Shown: positions 1 to 8,881 of the stretch, in pieces | Position numbering within the stretch: position 1 is the first letter of the stretch | How the letters are laid out: each line of letters starts with the position of its first letter | Source of the DNA: Teretinema sp942493045 | GTDB taxonomy: Bacteria; Spirochaetota; Spirochaetia; Treponematales; Treponemataceae | Direction of reading: 5' to 3' | DNA: 64,000 nt | Assembly (NCBI GenBank): GCA_942493045.1 | Contig: OW818665.1 | Coordinates: forward strand, 3,038,001-3,102,000 | Translations under genes and position numbers: made by a program | Notes under the pieces: model-generated | The model's input: the letters and a program-made list of their open reading frames with translations, nothing else | Told to the model about the DNA's origin: nothing | The model's database searches: none

Positions 1-888
1 GTCGTAGACCCGCCCGCCGGCGCCGCTGAATTTCAGGCGCGCGCAGTGCAGCGCCTGGTGCTCCATGCGCAGCAGCGCACGGTCGGCGGCGCTGATGGTG
101 CCGTCGATCAGCCTGAGGAAGAGACGGCTGTCCACTCCATAGAGTTTGTCTCCGACAACCGGATACCCGAGTGACTGCAAGGTGGCGCGGATCTGGTGGG
201 TTTTTCCGGTTAAGAGCTGCGCTCGCACTAAGGCGGTGCCGTCCGGGTAATTAGCGACAAGTGTAAAACGGGTCTGGCAAAACCGGGCGTCCGGCGCGCT
301 GCTTTCAGCCGCCACAAAGCGTAGTTTCTTGCGCACCGGTGAATTTTCATCCTTTACCAAATAGCCGCCGGCGTCTATTCCGCTCGGGAAAATTCCCTCC
401 ACCAATACCAGATAGCTCTTCTCAAACCGTCCGGCGCTCATCTCCGACTGGGCCTGGGCGGCGGCTGTCGCGGTCTTGGCGGCGAGTACGATGCCGGAGG
501 TTTCCCGGTCCAGCCGGTTTACTAAGTGCAGGGGGCCGAAGCGCTCGCTCAGGATGGACCAGAGGGTGTTATACAGATAGATGCCTGCGGGATGGCAGGG
601 CAGGTTGGGCGGCTTGTCGATAAACACAAAATCAGCATCCTCGAAGAGGATGCCGATGGCGGTGTTGACTTCCGGCTCGTCGTAGGGTTCGGGCGTAAAG
701 CTGACGCGGTCCCCGGCGTTCAGCGCCGTATCGCTGCGCGTCAGCTGGTCATTGAGCAACACCCGTCCGCTAGCGATATGGGCGCGCCATTGGTTTTCAT
801 CCTGATAGGTAAAGCGGGTGATCAAAAAACGGAGCAGCGCTGAGCACTGCTCCGCCTTGGTAACGTTGATTGTGCGGGTAGGGGCCAT
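1..888 (-). CDS. RluA-family pseudouridine synthase, 3' end outside window
   Basis: I translated the minus strand from an ATG at 888; the frame stays open to base 1, so the C-terminus is missing. The product has an N-terminal S4-like RNA-binding segment (about residues 1-70), then the RluA catalytic signature HLVNRLDRETSG with the expected catalytic aspartate, and the later motif TGKTHQIRATLQSLGYPVVG typical of the family. Such enzymes isomerise uridine to pseudouridine in rRNA or tRNA; the exact target cannot be read from sequence. The ATG is one base beyond the TGA of the upstream kinase gene, so the two are probably translationally coupled in one operon. Family assignment is secure; the subfamily (RluC, RluD or other) is open. 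Confidence 0.93.
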   Translation of the reverse strand, partial: MAPTRTINVTKAEQCSALLRFLITRFTYQDENQWRAHIASGRVLLNDQLTRSDTALNAGDRVSFTPEPYDEPEVNTAIGILFEDADFVFIDKPPNLPCHPAGIYLYNTLWSILSERFGPLHLVNRLDRETSGIVLAAKTATAAAQAQSEMSAGRFEKSYLVLVEGIFPSGIDAGGYLVKDENSPVRKKLRFVAAESSAPDARFCQTRFTLVANYPDGTALVRAQLLTGKTHQIRATLQSLGYPVVGDKLYGVDSRLFLRLIDGTISAADRALLRMEHQALHCARLKFSGAGGRVYD

Positions 889-889
889 A

Positions 890-2080
890 TCAGGCCTGAA
901 TGTTTTCCTTGAGGAAGCCGTCAATAATCGAGGCGACGCCGTTGCGGTTGATCTTGACGACACCCATCTCGCGCTTGGCGTTATCCGGGGAGTCGGAGGC
1001 GTGGGCGGTGTTGACCATCACGTTGGAGCCGAACTCGCGGCGGATTGTTCCGGCCGGCGCTTTAGACGGATCGGTGGGCCCGAGGACCTCGCGGATTTTC
1101 TCGACGGCGTTTTCGCCTTCGTAGACCAGCACCATGCACTTGCTCTTTCCGGGCTTGTCGCGCTCACCCTCCGGGCATTCGTCGGGGCGCACACCGGTCA
1201 TAAAGCCGATAATCTGGTTGAACTGTTCATGGGCAAAGGCGGTGCCGATCGTGCTAATCAGTTCGCTTTCGGCGGCGGCCGGGATCTTCATGTTGAATTT
1301 CTCGGCCAGGGTTTCCACGGCTGTCTTTCCGGCCTTGGGTCCGAGCTTGCTGATCAGGGCTTCCTCAACCGGGCCGTAGAATTCAAGGGCTTCGGAGACG
1401 GCCATCTGGTAAATTTTGGTGCCGATGATGCGCAGGCCGGTGCGGCTGAACATGTCGATTATCGTTCCGGGGCGGGAGCTGGGCACAACCCAGTTATCCG
1501 GCTTGATGATCACCAGGGTGCGTTCGATCTTCTCGGGGTTTTCATAAATCATGTTCTCGACCAGGTTAGCTTCTTTGGCCAAAAACCGGCTGAAAAGCTT
1601 CAGGTTGTCGATGCAGTGCGCGTCGTTGACCGGGGTGAAAACCACCGGCTCAAAGTACTCAACTTTTTTGGGATCGCTTTCGTCAATCACGATATCGCCA
1701 TAGGTGTCGCGGATGGTTTCGCCCTTGGCGGTTTCGGGACTGCGGCCTTCGTTGAAGATCGGACCGGCGATGTTGCGCAGTTTGCGTACGGCGTCCGGGC
1801 CCTTGAACAGCAGCATCAGCACACGGTGGCGCCGGCCATTGCTCGGGCTGAAGTTTTTAAGAATATACTCTTTTTTCAGCGCGGCGATCTGACTGTCAGT
1901 TCCGATATGCGTGATCTGGGACTCGGCATAGGCCTCGGCAAACTCGGCGGTCGGGGCGATCATTTGGGCGCCGACCAGTTCCAGCTGCAGGCGGACCAGC
2001 AGGCGGGAAAGTACGCCGCCGGTGCGCGAGCGCGCGATGGTGTACGGCGTAAAAAGAATGTAGGAAAGTTCAATACTCAT
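890..2080 (-). CDS. Two-domain nucleoside diphosphate kinase, N-terminal copy degenerate
   Basis: NDK transfers the gamma phosphate between nucleoside triphosphates and diphosphates through a phosphohistidine. The usual protein is about 140-150 residues; this one is 396. The C-terminal part (from about residue 190) carries RTLVIIKPD at its start and the active-site motif NTAHASDSP, with the catalytic His near 360. The N-terminal part is recognisably a second NDK-like domain (ILFTPYTIARSRTGGVLSRL at its start, a KLRNIAGP-like segment) but where the active-site His should be it reads IRDTYGD, so it is presumably not catalytic. I start at ATG 2080, seven bases after AGAGGT, rather than the TTG one codon upstream. 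A TATAAT at 2107-2112 (minus) is a likely -10. Next gene on the strand is the pseudouridine synthase. Confidence 0.88.
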   Translation of the reverse strand: MSIELSYILFTPYTIARSRTGGVLSRLLVRLQLELVGAQMIAPTAEFAEAYAESQITHIGTDSQIAALKKEYILKNFSPSNGRRHRVLMLLFKGPDAVRKLRNIAGPIFNEGRSPETAKGETIRDTYGDIVIDESDPKKVEYFEPVVFTPVNDAHCIDNLKLFSRFLAKEANLVENMIYENPEKIERTLVIIKPDNWVVPSSRPGTIIDMFSRTGLRIIGTKIYQMAVSEALEFYGPVEEALISKLGPKAGKTAVETLAEKFNMKIPAAAESELISTIGTAFAHEQFNQIIGFMTGVRPDECPEGERDKPGKSKCMVLVYEGENAVEKIREVLGPTDPSKAPAGTIRREFGSNVMVNTAHASDSPDNAKREMGVVKINRNGVASIIDGFLKENIQA

Positions 2081-2154
2081 CAATAATACCTCTGTAATTG
2101 GTTGCGATTATAGCGCAAAAGAGCGGGCCTTGAAAACTGCTCAGGGCCGGCCTG

Positions 2155-2182
2155 TTGCACGAATTCTGTTTTCTGATACAAT
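2155..2182 (+). promoter_or_regulatory. Promoter of the acyltransferase gene
   Basis: TTGCAC (2155-2160), a 16-base spacer and TACAAT (2177-2182) precede the PlsC-like gene by about 20 bases. The divergent kinase promoter lies about 45 bases to the left. Confidence 0.6.
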
Positions 2183-2202
2183 AGAGGCACGGAGAATTCA
2201 GC

Positions 2203-2922
2203 ATGATTAAAACCATTTTAGCCTTTATCAAGTTTTGGCTGTATCTGATCAGGACAAGTCCAAATCTCAAACTTGCCAAACGCTATGACCGTGAGGGTAA
2301 AATCGCCGAACGCGATGCCATGGTCAAGGCCGGCGTTAGCGAATGGGCCCGCTATTGCGTGACCCTTTCCGGCGGTACCATCGAAGTCAGCGGTGAGGAA
2401 AACATTCCCCAGGACACGGCCGTCGTTTTTGTGGGCAATCATCAGGGCAATTTTGACATCCCGATCCTGCTCGGGTATATCAACAAACCGAAGGCCTTTA
2501 TCTCCAAGATTGAAATTCTGAAAATACCGCTGCTCTCCGGCTGGATGAAGCTGATGCAGTGTACCTTTCTGGACCGCAAGGATATGCGCCAATCGGTACG
2601 CGCCATGGCCGAGGCAGTGGAAACGGTCAAACGCGGTTATTCGCTGGTGATCTTCCCGGAAGGCACCCGCAGCAAGGGCGGCCCGGTCGGCGAGTTTAAA
2701 GCCGGCAGCTTCAAACTGGCTCTCAAAACCGGCGTACCTATCATACCGGTTACGATGGACGGCTCCTGGCGTCTGCTCGAGGAAAAGGGTAAATTCCAGA
2801 AGGCCACGGTAAAAGTGACGGTGCATCCGCCGATACCGACCGCCGGATTAACCCGCGAAACCTCGGCCAATATTCATGAGCAGGTCCGTTCCGTGATCGT
2901 TAGCGCCCTGGGTCAGTCTTAG
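2203..2922 (+). CDS. 1-acyl-sn-glycerol-3-phosphate acyltransferase (PlsC-like)
   Basis: A 239-residue member of the PlsC/LPLAT family, which adds the second acyl chain to lysophosphatidate at the inner membrane to make phosphatidate. Motif I NHX4D appears as NHQGNFD near residue 80, and motif III as FPEGTRS near residue 150, followed by the usual GVPIIPV stretch (motif IV). The first ~20 residues are hydrophobic and basic, consistent with membrane association. Start is ATG 2203 with GGAG about eight bases upstream. It is divergent from the kinase gene. Acyl donor (acyl-ACP or acyl-CoA) cannot be deduced. Confidence 0.92.
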   Translation: MIKTILAFIKFWLYLIRTSPNLKLAKRYDREGKIAERDAMVKAGVSEWARYCVTLSGGTIEVSGEENIPQDTAVVFVGNHQGNFDIPILLGYINKPKAFISKIEILKIPLLSGWMKLMQCTFLDRKDMRQSVRAMAEAVETVKRGYSLVIFPEGTRSKGGPVGEFKAGSFKLALKTGVPIIPVTMDGSWRLLEEKGKFQKATVKVTVHPPIPTAGLTRETSANIHEQVRSVIVSALGQS

Positions 2923-2948
2923 CGGCGAAAATTAAAAATAAGCTAATA

Positions 2949-2999
2949 ATGCGTTTATTTTACTGCCCTTCCGGTAAGGCCGTGCTAGAATAAACGCAT
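2949..2999 (+). promoter_or_regulatory. Inverted repeat covering the start codon, with extended -10
   Basis: ATGCGTTTATT (2949-2959) is repeated perfectly inverted as AATAAACGCAT (2989-2999); the right arm contains the A and T of the transporter's ATG (2998). Between them TGCTAGAAT (2983-2991) is an extended -10, six bases before the ATG, and there is no Shine-Dalgarno sequence. As DNA this could be an operator. A transcript starting upstream would hide the start codon in an 11-bp stem, while a transcript from the internal -10 would be leaderless. Confidence 0.5.
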
Positions 3000-4329
3000 G
3001 GCATTTAACAAAAAAGAATGGTCCTACATTTTCTATGACTGGGCCGAATCCTGTTTTACGGTTATCGTGGCGGCTTTTATTTTCCCGATGCTCTATGGTC
3101 TTTTGACCCGGGGCATCCTGGGCTCGGAGTCGCTTTACGGTTTTCTGGTATCGGCCATCAGCCTTTCGGTGGCCGCCCTTTCGCCCATCCTCGGCACCAT
3201 TGCCGACTATCAGGGCTATAAAAAGCGCTTCTTTCTGTTCTTCTTCATCCTCGGCATAGTTTTTACTGTGCTGATCAGTTTTTACCCGGCTGACCCGGCT
3301 TTCTGGTGGATGGTGCTGATTCCCTACGTGCTCTCGTCGATCGGCTACGCCGGCACCAACGTGTTTTATGACTCTTTTATAATTGATGTGACCACCGACG
3401 AGCGCATGGATCAGGTTTCCACCGCCGGCTATGCCTTCGGCTACATCGGCGGCTCCACCATCCCGCTGATCCTGGCGATAGTGCTGCTGCAGGTGCTACC
3501 GGGACAAACGGTGGACGGGGTGTTGACCCTTGGCGCCCTGCGCGTACCCTACGACGTCTATATCGGCTTCCGCATTACCTTTATTATGGCGGCGGTGTGG
3601 TGGCTGGTGTTCGCGCTGCCCTTCTTGCGCAACGTCAAGCAGGTGCACGGCATAGCGCCGGAGAGTCAGCCCATCCGCAAGTCCTTTGCCCGGCTGGCCT
3701 TGACGCTGCGCAATATCCGCCAGCACAAGGTTATCTTCTATTTTCTGGCGGCTTTCTTTTTATATATCGACGGGGTGCATACCATTATTTCGATGGCCGT
3801 GCCCTTTGCCACCAACGCCATCGACGCGATTACCCCGGAGAACGCCACGGCCACCCTGCTGCCTATTTTGCTGGCCATTCAGGTCGTGGCCTTTTTCTTC
3901 GCCTTGCTGTTTTCGCAGCTGTCCAAGATTTTCAAAACCCGCACATTGCTGATGGTGACCATCGCCATCTATTGCCTGATCAGCCTGTTCGCCCTCTTTG
4001 TCACCGAGATTTGGCACTTCTGGATACTGGGGATGATGGTCGCCACTTCCCAGGGCGCGGTGCAGTCCCTGTCCCGCTCCTATTTCGGCAAGATCATCCC
4101 GAAAAATCAGGCTAACGAATTTTTCGGTTTTTATACGATCTTCGGGCGTTTTGCCTCGGTCATGGGCCCGGCCCTGGTCGGCGGCATCAGTTACCTAGTG
4201 CTGTCCGTCACCGGTCCGCTTCCCGGCGGGACAATGCGTTTCGGCGTGCTCTCGCTGATTTTACTGTTTATCGCCGGCGCGGCCCTGTTCATGAAGTCGA
4301 GCGCCTTGGCCGCCGCCGTAGAAGAGTAA
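2998..4329 (+). CDS. MFS transporter, UMF1 (Atg22-like) family
   Basis: A 443-residue polytopic membrane protein with about twelve hydrophobic segments. The opening YIFYDWAESCFTVIVAAF and the segment GTIADYQGYKKRFF after the second helix are characteristic of the UMF1/vacuole-effluxer-like branch of the major facilitator superfamily. Substrate is unknown; eukaryotic Atg22 exports amino acids, but that should not be carried over. The ATG at 2998 lacks a ribosome-binding site and sits inside an inverted repeat. The next gene begins three bases after its stop, so the pair is probably cotranscribed. Confidence 0.85.
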   Translation: MAFNKKEWSYIFYDWAESCFTVIVAAFIFPMLYGLLTRGILGSESLYGFLVSAISLSVAALSPILGTIADYQGYKKRFFLFFFILGIVFTVLISFYPADPAFWWMVLIPYVLSSIGYAGTNVFYDSFIIDVTTDERMDQVSTAGYAFGYIGGSTIPLILAIVLLQVLPGQTVDGVLTLGALRVPYDVYIGFRITFIMAAVWWLVFALPFLRNVKQVHGIAPESQPIRKSFARLALTLRNIRQHKVIFYFLAAFFLYIDGVHTIISMAVPFATNAIDAITPENATATLLPILLAIQVVAFFFALLFSQLSKIFKTRTLLMVTIAIYCLISLFALFVTEIWHFWILGMMVATSQGAVQSLSRSYFGKIIPKNQANEFFGFYTIFGRFASVMGPALVGGISYLVLSVTGPLPGGTMRFGVLSLILLFIAGAALFMKSSALAAAVEE

Positions 4330-4332
4330 GCC

Positions 4333-5289
4333 ATGCCCGGCTGTTTGACGCACTGGCTGTTCAGTACCGCCGCCCTGCGAAGCGCGCCGCTCTGGGCGAC
4401 CGGGCGGCGCTCCATAGTGCTGGCCGCCAGTCAGGGTACCGATCCTTTCTTCTTTTACGGACGGGTTCCCTGGCGCAGGCGGAAGCGTGTGGCGGACGCC
4501 GCCGACTTCGGCACCAATTTTCATAATGGCCACCCTCGCCTGTACTTCAAGGCCCTCTTTGATTCAGCCTCAAACCGGCCGGAGCCGGAGCGTGACGCTG
4601 CCTTCGCCCTGATTTTGGGCTTGCTCTATCACTGGCAGCTGGACCGCCATGCCCACCCCTATATTTATTCACGCTCCGGTTTTAACGCTGACGGTCACCT
4701 CGATGATTTCTGGGCCGGCCGCCATGCCCGCTTTGAAACCGTGGCCGATGCCGCCTTCGCCCGCCAGCGCGCGCCGGTTGTGGCTGTTCCGCGCCCCTTC
4801 CAGGCCATGCTGCTTGAGGATTCTGTAGTGCGTCCGCTTTCAGTCTGGCTGGCATCGGTTTTCCCACAATTTCTGCATCCCCGCATGTGGCGGGAGAGCC
4901 TTTCGGATATGCGTACTGTTTTTCGTTTTCTTTCCGACCGGCGCGGCTGGAAGGCCGCCCTTTTCGCCCGCCTTAACAAAATGGAAAGCCTGCCGGGCGC
5001 CCTGCTGTATCCGGCGCGGGCTCAGCCGGAGCGTGACGCCCTGAGCCTGAACACCGCTCACGCGCTGTGGCTGGAGCCGGTCAGCGGTAATCCCCGCACC
5101 GAGAGCCTGGTAGATCTTTTTGAGCGGGCCTTCGCGGAAGTACCGACTCTGCTGGCTTTGGTTGAGCGCACGCGGGAGGGCGGTTACGCCTCTTGCGCAG
5201 CGGACTGGGATCATTTTTACCGGGACACCAACCATGAAGGTTACTGCCCCGGCGAAAAGATGCGCTTTACGTCGATTGTTCGGCTGTAG
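4333..5289 (+). CDS. Zinc-dependent phospholipase C-like protein
   Basis: A 318-residue protein resembling the bacterial zinc-dependent phospholipase C fold family (S1/P1-like helical domain). Visible elements: MPGCLTHWLFS with a His near the N-terminus, SQGTDPFFFYG, GTNFHNGH, and LGLLYHWQLDRHAHPYIY, the last two giving the spaced His/Asp metal ligands expected of the fold. There is no signal peptide, unlike secreted clostridial alpha-toxin, so a toxin role is not supported; anaerobe genomes carry many such uncharacterised cytoplasmic versions. It follows the UMF1 transporter by three bases and its last 23 bases overlap the end of the convergent transporter gene. Enzymatic function unproven. 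Confidence 0.7.
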   Translation: MPGCLTHWLFSTAALRSAPLWATGRRSIVLAASQGTDPFFFYGRVPWRRRKRVADAADFGTNFHNGHPRLYFKALFDSASNRPEPERDAAFALILGLLYHWQLDRHAHPYIYSRSGFNADGHLDDFWAGRHARFETVADAAFARQRAPVVAVPRPFQAMLLEDSVVRPLSVWLASVFPQFLHPRMWRESLSDMRTVFRFLSDRRGWKAALFARLNKMESLPGALLYPARAQPERDALSLNTAHALWLEPVSGNPRTESLVDLFERAFAEVPTLLALVERTREGGYASCAADWDHFYRDTNHEGYCPGEKMRFTSIVRL

Positions 5290-6511
5290 GGGTCGGCAGT
5301 TTGACCGTGAAGGCCACAAACAGGTTGACCAGGGACAGAGTCGCGGCCAGGTAGAAAATATACTGCGGTCCCCAGACCGTCCAGACTACGCCGCCGGCAT
5401 AGGCGCATAATATCGAGACAATATGATCCATACTCAGCCCCAGCGACAGGGTGGGCGTGACGTCCGAGGGATGCACCGCTATCGTGCGTAGATACACGGT
5501 ACGGATGATGCCCATCTGGGTGGACATGCGGTCAATTATCAATATGGCGTAGGCCAGGAAAACTCCCCAGCCGACTGTCGGCAGGGCGCCTGAAACATAG
5601 CCGCCGGCGATCAGGCCATAGAGGATGTAGACGCCGATAAAGGAGAGTGCGTCGGCAAACAGCATGGCCTTGATGCCGAAGCGGTCCATAGCCCGGCCGA
5701 GCGCCGGCATAAAAAAGATGCCCATAAAGGCCCCGATAATGCCTAGCACGGCCAGGGTGTCGGCGCGCTTACCGAGCAGCTCGATCAGTACCCAGGGTCC
5801 GTACACCAGCATAATCTGCTTTTGGACCCCGAACATGATTACCAGGGTGTAGTATAGCCGGTACTCTTTACGCAGCACAAAACGGAGCCGTTCATGGGTC
5901 AGGTTTTGACGGCGCACCCTGCGGTCCAGGGCGGCCAGGGTCAGCAGCACGGCCGAGAGCAGGACCGCGGAGATGACGAAGACCCATTTCACCGAGGTGG
6001 TAAAGCTGAAAAACCCGAAGCGGAAGCCGAAAAAAACCAGGATGGCGGCTGTCATCTGAAAGGCGGTCGTGACCCCCTTGAACTGGCCCATCCGTGTGCC
6101 GAGGCGGCCTTTGCTGACCAGGTTCATGCCGATACTGTCCTGCACCGGCATAAACAGATGCTGGCCGAGCGAATTGATAAACAGGAAGACCAGCATTACC
6201 GAAAAAGTCGGCGTGGAAAAACCGAGGACGGTGATTCCAATCAGGCTGAGGCCCTGGGCGATGATGGCGATGCGGATGTCGCTGAAGCCGGCAAGAAGCG
6301 CGATCAGGAAGGTGCACAACACTCCCGGCAGTTCCCGGGGGAATTCGATAAAGCCGCGCTGGTAGGCGGTCACCCGGTAGGCGTCCTTGAAGTAATTGGA
6401 AATTACGTCGCTGGAAAAGCCCAGAGCCAGGGCCGAAAGCGCGAGGGCCAGCATGTAGAGCTTCAGTTCGGGAGTCAGGGTTTTGTAGTTGTTCAGCAGG
6501 GATGTTTTCAT
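5267..6511 (-). CDS. MFS transporter
   Basis: A major-facilitator protein of 414 residues with about twelve membrane segments; the loop after helix 2 is AGFSDIRIA and the middle has a charged cytoplasmic loop (DRRVRRQNLTHERLRF). Substrate unknown. I take ATG 6511 (MKTSLLNNYK) rather than the GTG 69 bases upstream because the family usually starts just before helix 1. No Shine-Dalgarno sequence is seen; TTGTGC and TACAGT 18 bases apart place a start of transcription a few bases from the ATG. The 3' end overlaps the convergent phospholipase-like gene by 23 bases. Confidence 0.82.
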   Translation of the reverse strand: MKTSLLNNYKTLTPELKLYMLALALSALALGFSSDVISNYFKDAYRVTAYQRGFIEFPRELPGVLCTFLIALLAGFSDIRIAIIAQGLSLIGITVLGFSTPTFSVMLVFLFINSLGQHLFMPVQDSIGMNLVSKGRLGTRMGQFKGVTTAFQMTAAILVFFGFRFGFFSFTTSVKWVFVISAVLLSAVLLTLAALDRRVRRQNLTHERLRFVLRKEYRLYYTLVIMFGVQKQIMLVYGPWVLIELLGKRADTLAVLGIIGAFMGIFFMPALGRAMDRFGIKAMLFADALSFIGVYILYGLIAGGYVSGALPTVGWGVFLAYAILIIDRMSTQMGIIRTVYLRTIAVHPSDVTPTLSLGLSMDHIVSILCAYAGGVVWTVWGPQYIFYLAATLSLVNLFVAFTVKLPTPTAEQST

Positions 6512-6600
6512 GATGGTGAGCAACTGTAGCAGAAAACAGCGGCCGCGCACAAGGAGTTTTTTTCCCTTGCCCCGCTTCACCTTTTTGCCGACATTGAGGT

Positions 6601-7617
6601 ATGAAATACTCCATCAAAACGATAACCGAACTGACCGCCGTCCTGCTGCGCGGGGCGGGCATGAACGAGACGCAATCCGCCGCGGCCGCCGATATTTTCG
6701 AGCGCGCTACCTTACGCAATGTCGGCCATCACGATATTTATTTTCTGCCCCAGCGGCTGGACTGGCTGACGACCAAGGGCGTTAATCCGCGCCCGGAGTT
6801 AAAGCTGGAGTCGGCCTTCGGCGCCACCGAGGTCTGGGACGGGGATACCGGCCTTGGCGAAGTCTGTTGCGGCCACGTAACCTACCGGGCGATGGACCTG
6901 GCCCGCAAGAACGGCATCGGCTACGCCACGGTGAAGCGCTCCAACCACTTTCTGGCGGCCAGCCCCTATTGCGAGATCGGCGCCGAAAACGGCTTCTTGC
7001 TGATGGTTTTTTCCAATACTGATCCCTGCATGTCCTTCCCGGGCGGCGACAAGAACGTTATCGGCAATAATCCGATGGGCTTCGGCATCCCGCGCTCCGG
7101 CGGCGTCAACCTGATGCTGGACGTCTGTATGGCCTATTCCTCGCTCGGTAATATGCGCGCCTATGCCCGGCAGGGACAGAGCATCCCCGGCCACTGGGCC
7201 AAGGATTCCTCCGGCAACTGGACAACCGACCCCAACGCCGCCCTGGACGGCGGCAGCATTCAGCCGATGGCCGCCCATAAAGGTTTCGGCATGGCCTTGA
7301 TGACCGAGTCCCTGACCGGCATCCTCTCCGGAGGAGCGACCGGCAACAAGGTCGCCCCCGGCGGCGGCATCAATACCCACAATCAGTCCGTGATCGCCCT
7401 TGACCTCTCGGCCTTCGGCGGCGCCGCCGCCGTCTCCGCCCGTGTCGATGACCTGGCCGCCAGGCTCAAAGCCGACGACAGCCGCATCCGCCTGCCCGGC
7501 GAGCACTCCCACGCCGAAGAAGCGCGCCTGGCCTCCGAGGGCGTCGACCTCAACGAAAAGCTGGTAAGCACCTTGCGCGAATGGCAGGAAAAGCTGGGCG
7601 TGGAAAAGGTGATTTAA
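6601..7617 (+). CDS. Ldh2/malate dehydrogenase-type NAD(P)H oxidoreductase
   Basis: A 338-residue member of the Ldh_2 family (archaeal-type malate/L-lactate dehydrogenase, ureidoglycolate and 2,3-diketogulonate reductases), which reduce 2-oxo acids with NAD(P)H and do not share the Rossmann fold of ordinary LDH. Family features visible: the N-terminal helical region, RNVGHHDIYFLPQRL, the catalytic-region motif KRSNHFLAASPYCE (a variant of the SNHFG motif), and NNPMGFGIPR. The exact substrate cannot be fixed. ATG 6601 is nearly abutted by GAGG, so translation initiation may be weak or leaderless. It stands alone, divergent from the MFS gene. Confidence 0.85.
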   Translation: MKYSIKTITELTAVLLRGAGMNETQSAAAADIFERATLRNVGHHDIYFLPQRLDWLTTKGVNPRPELKLESAFGATEVWDGDTGLGEVCCGHVTYRAMDLARKNGIGYATVKRSNHFLAASPYCEIGAENGFLLMVFSNTDPCMSFPGGDKNVIGNNPMGFGIPRSGGVNLMLDVCMAYSSLGNMRAYARQGQSIPGHWAKDSSGNWTTDPNAALDGGSIQPMAAHKGFGMALMTESLTGILSGGATGNKVAPGGGINTHNQSVIALDLSAFGGAAAVSARVDDLAARLKADDSRIRLPGEHSHAEEARLASEGVDLNEKLVSTLREWQEKLGVEKVI

Positions 7618-7674
7618 GGAATTTCTAATTGTCTTTGTTTTTTAAAAGAAATATGCCGGAGTAAGGCGTGGACA

Positions 7675-7707
7675 CCGTCAGTTGATGTTAGGTTCATCAA
7701 CTGACGG
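7675..7707. terminator. Perfect 13-bp inverted repeat between convergent genes
   Basis: CCGTCAGTTGATG (7675-7687), a seven-base loop, and its exact inverse (7695-7707), directly abutting the stop codon of the AI-2E-type gene. Neither side has a good T-run, so it may act as a bidirectional factor-assisted terminator or mRNA 3'-end stabiliser. Confidence 0.55.
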
Positions 7708-8820
7708 TTAAATTATCGCGTCATCGCCTCCTCCGGGCATCTTATAGAGATCTCGGAACATATCAAGTACAGCAAAAAACAAAATTAATATCAGCGGGCC
7801 TAAGATTAGGCCGTTTATGCCGAAAAGTGTGACACCGCCGACGATAGCATAAAATACCGGCAAGGGATGTAGATTCACCGGACCGCCGAGAAGCAGCGGT
7901 CGGTAAAAACTATCCAGTAACGAGATAAGGGTGCCGGAGAGAACAAGAAATAACACTCCCTTTACCGGATCAACTTGAATGATATACGAAAGAGACAGGG
8001 GTATCCACACTAAGCCGGCGCCGATTATCGGGATAAATGAAAAGATTGCGACCAAGAAACTGTAGAGCAACGCATTCTTCACTTGAAAGATTGAGAAAAG
8101 TATTAAGGCAATAATGGCCTGAATCAGCGCCACCAGTAGATTTCCGCCAATGAGTTTGCGGGCGCTCTCGCGGAACTTTTTTATGAGTGAAGTCATATAG
8201 CTTAAATTGATAGGTATCGCCTTAATAAAAAGACCTTTTAAAAACTTACCATCCCTTAGAAAGAAATAAAGTGTAAAAACCGTAAATGCCAGTGAAATAA
8301 TAAATTTACCTAAATCCCGTATAGCCGTAGATGAGAGCTTAATTAATGTTTCCTGGTTGCTTTGGAGATATTCGGCCAACAATTTACGGATATCTAGATT
8401 TGCCAGATCTATAGATCCGCCAGTAAGGTCCTTAATCGCTATAACTATTTCTGGGCTGAAATAATCGGTGATTTGAGCGGGGATTTTATCGATCTGAAAC
8501 ATAATATCGCTAATGGCGGAGTTGGTTTGTCCCGCTAGCAGAAATGTAATAAACACTAAGGGGGTAACTATCAGTAAAACTGAGAAAATGGAGAGAAAGG
8601 CTGCCGTGGCCGCTCTTCTAAAAAAAAATGATGGCTTGCGACTTCGTATCGCAGCTTGTTCACCTGAAAGTCGAATGTAAAGCGGATTTAATAACATATA
8701 CAATATCGATGACCATAGTATTATGGAAAAAAAGGGCATGAGCAGCCGTACCGTTAAAGTAAAAAACAGCAGAAAGACGCCAAAAAGAAGGACATTCTGG
8801 ATTGTTTGTTTGTTCAACAT
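7708..8820 (-). CDS. AI-2E family transporter (UPF0118)
   Basis: A 370-residue membrane protein with the family's layout: two N-terminal helices (LLFGVFLLFFTLTVRLLMPF, then a short loop), a further helix near residue 90, a soluble mid-section with DYFSPEIVIAIKDL, and five C-terminal helices including FSFIPIIGAGLVWIPLSLSY and GPLILILFFAV. Family members export autoinducer-2 or act as Na+/H+ antiporters; which applies is unknown. There is no Shine-Dalgarno sequence; TATAAT at 8830-8835 (minus) lies nine bases before the ATG, with TTGTAT 17 bases upstream, so the mRNA would be nearly leaderless. Confidence 0.85.
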   Translation of the reverse strand: MLNKQTIQNVLLFGVFLLFFTLTVRLLMPFFSIILWSSILYMLLNPLYIRLSGEQAAIRSRKPSFFFRRAATAAFLSIFSVLLIVTPLVFITFLLAGQTNSAISDIMFQIDKIPAQITDYFSPEIVIAIKDLTGGSIDLANLDIRKLLAEYLQSNQETLIKLSSTAIRDLGKFIISLAFTVFTLYFFLRDGKFLKGLFIKAIPINLSYMTSLIKKFRESARKLIGGNLLVALIQAIIALILFSIFQVKNALLYSFLVAIFSFIPIIGAGLVWIPLSLSYIIQVDPVKGVLFLVLSGTLISLLDSFYRPLLLGGPVNLHPLPVFYAIVGGVTLFGINGLILGPLILILFFAVLDMFRDLYKMPGGGDDAII

Positions 8821-8881
8821 CTTGAGAGGATTATATGCGACTCTATTGGTACATACAAGAGATCAATATTTTTCTTTCATA

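Noticed and set aside
818..2086. A long plus-strand reading frame of over 400 codons opposite the kinase gene
   Set aside because: It is antisense to a protein with clear NDK motifs, resembles nothing, and arises from high GC at third positions.
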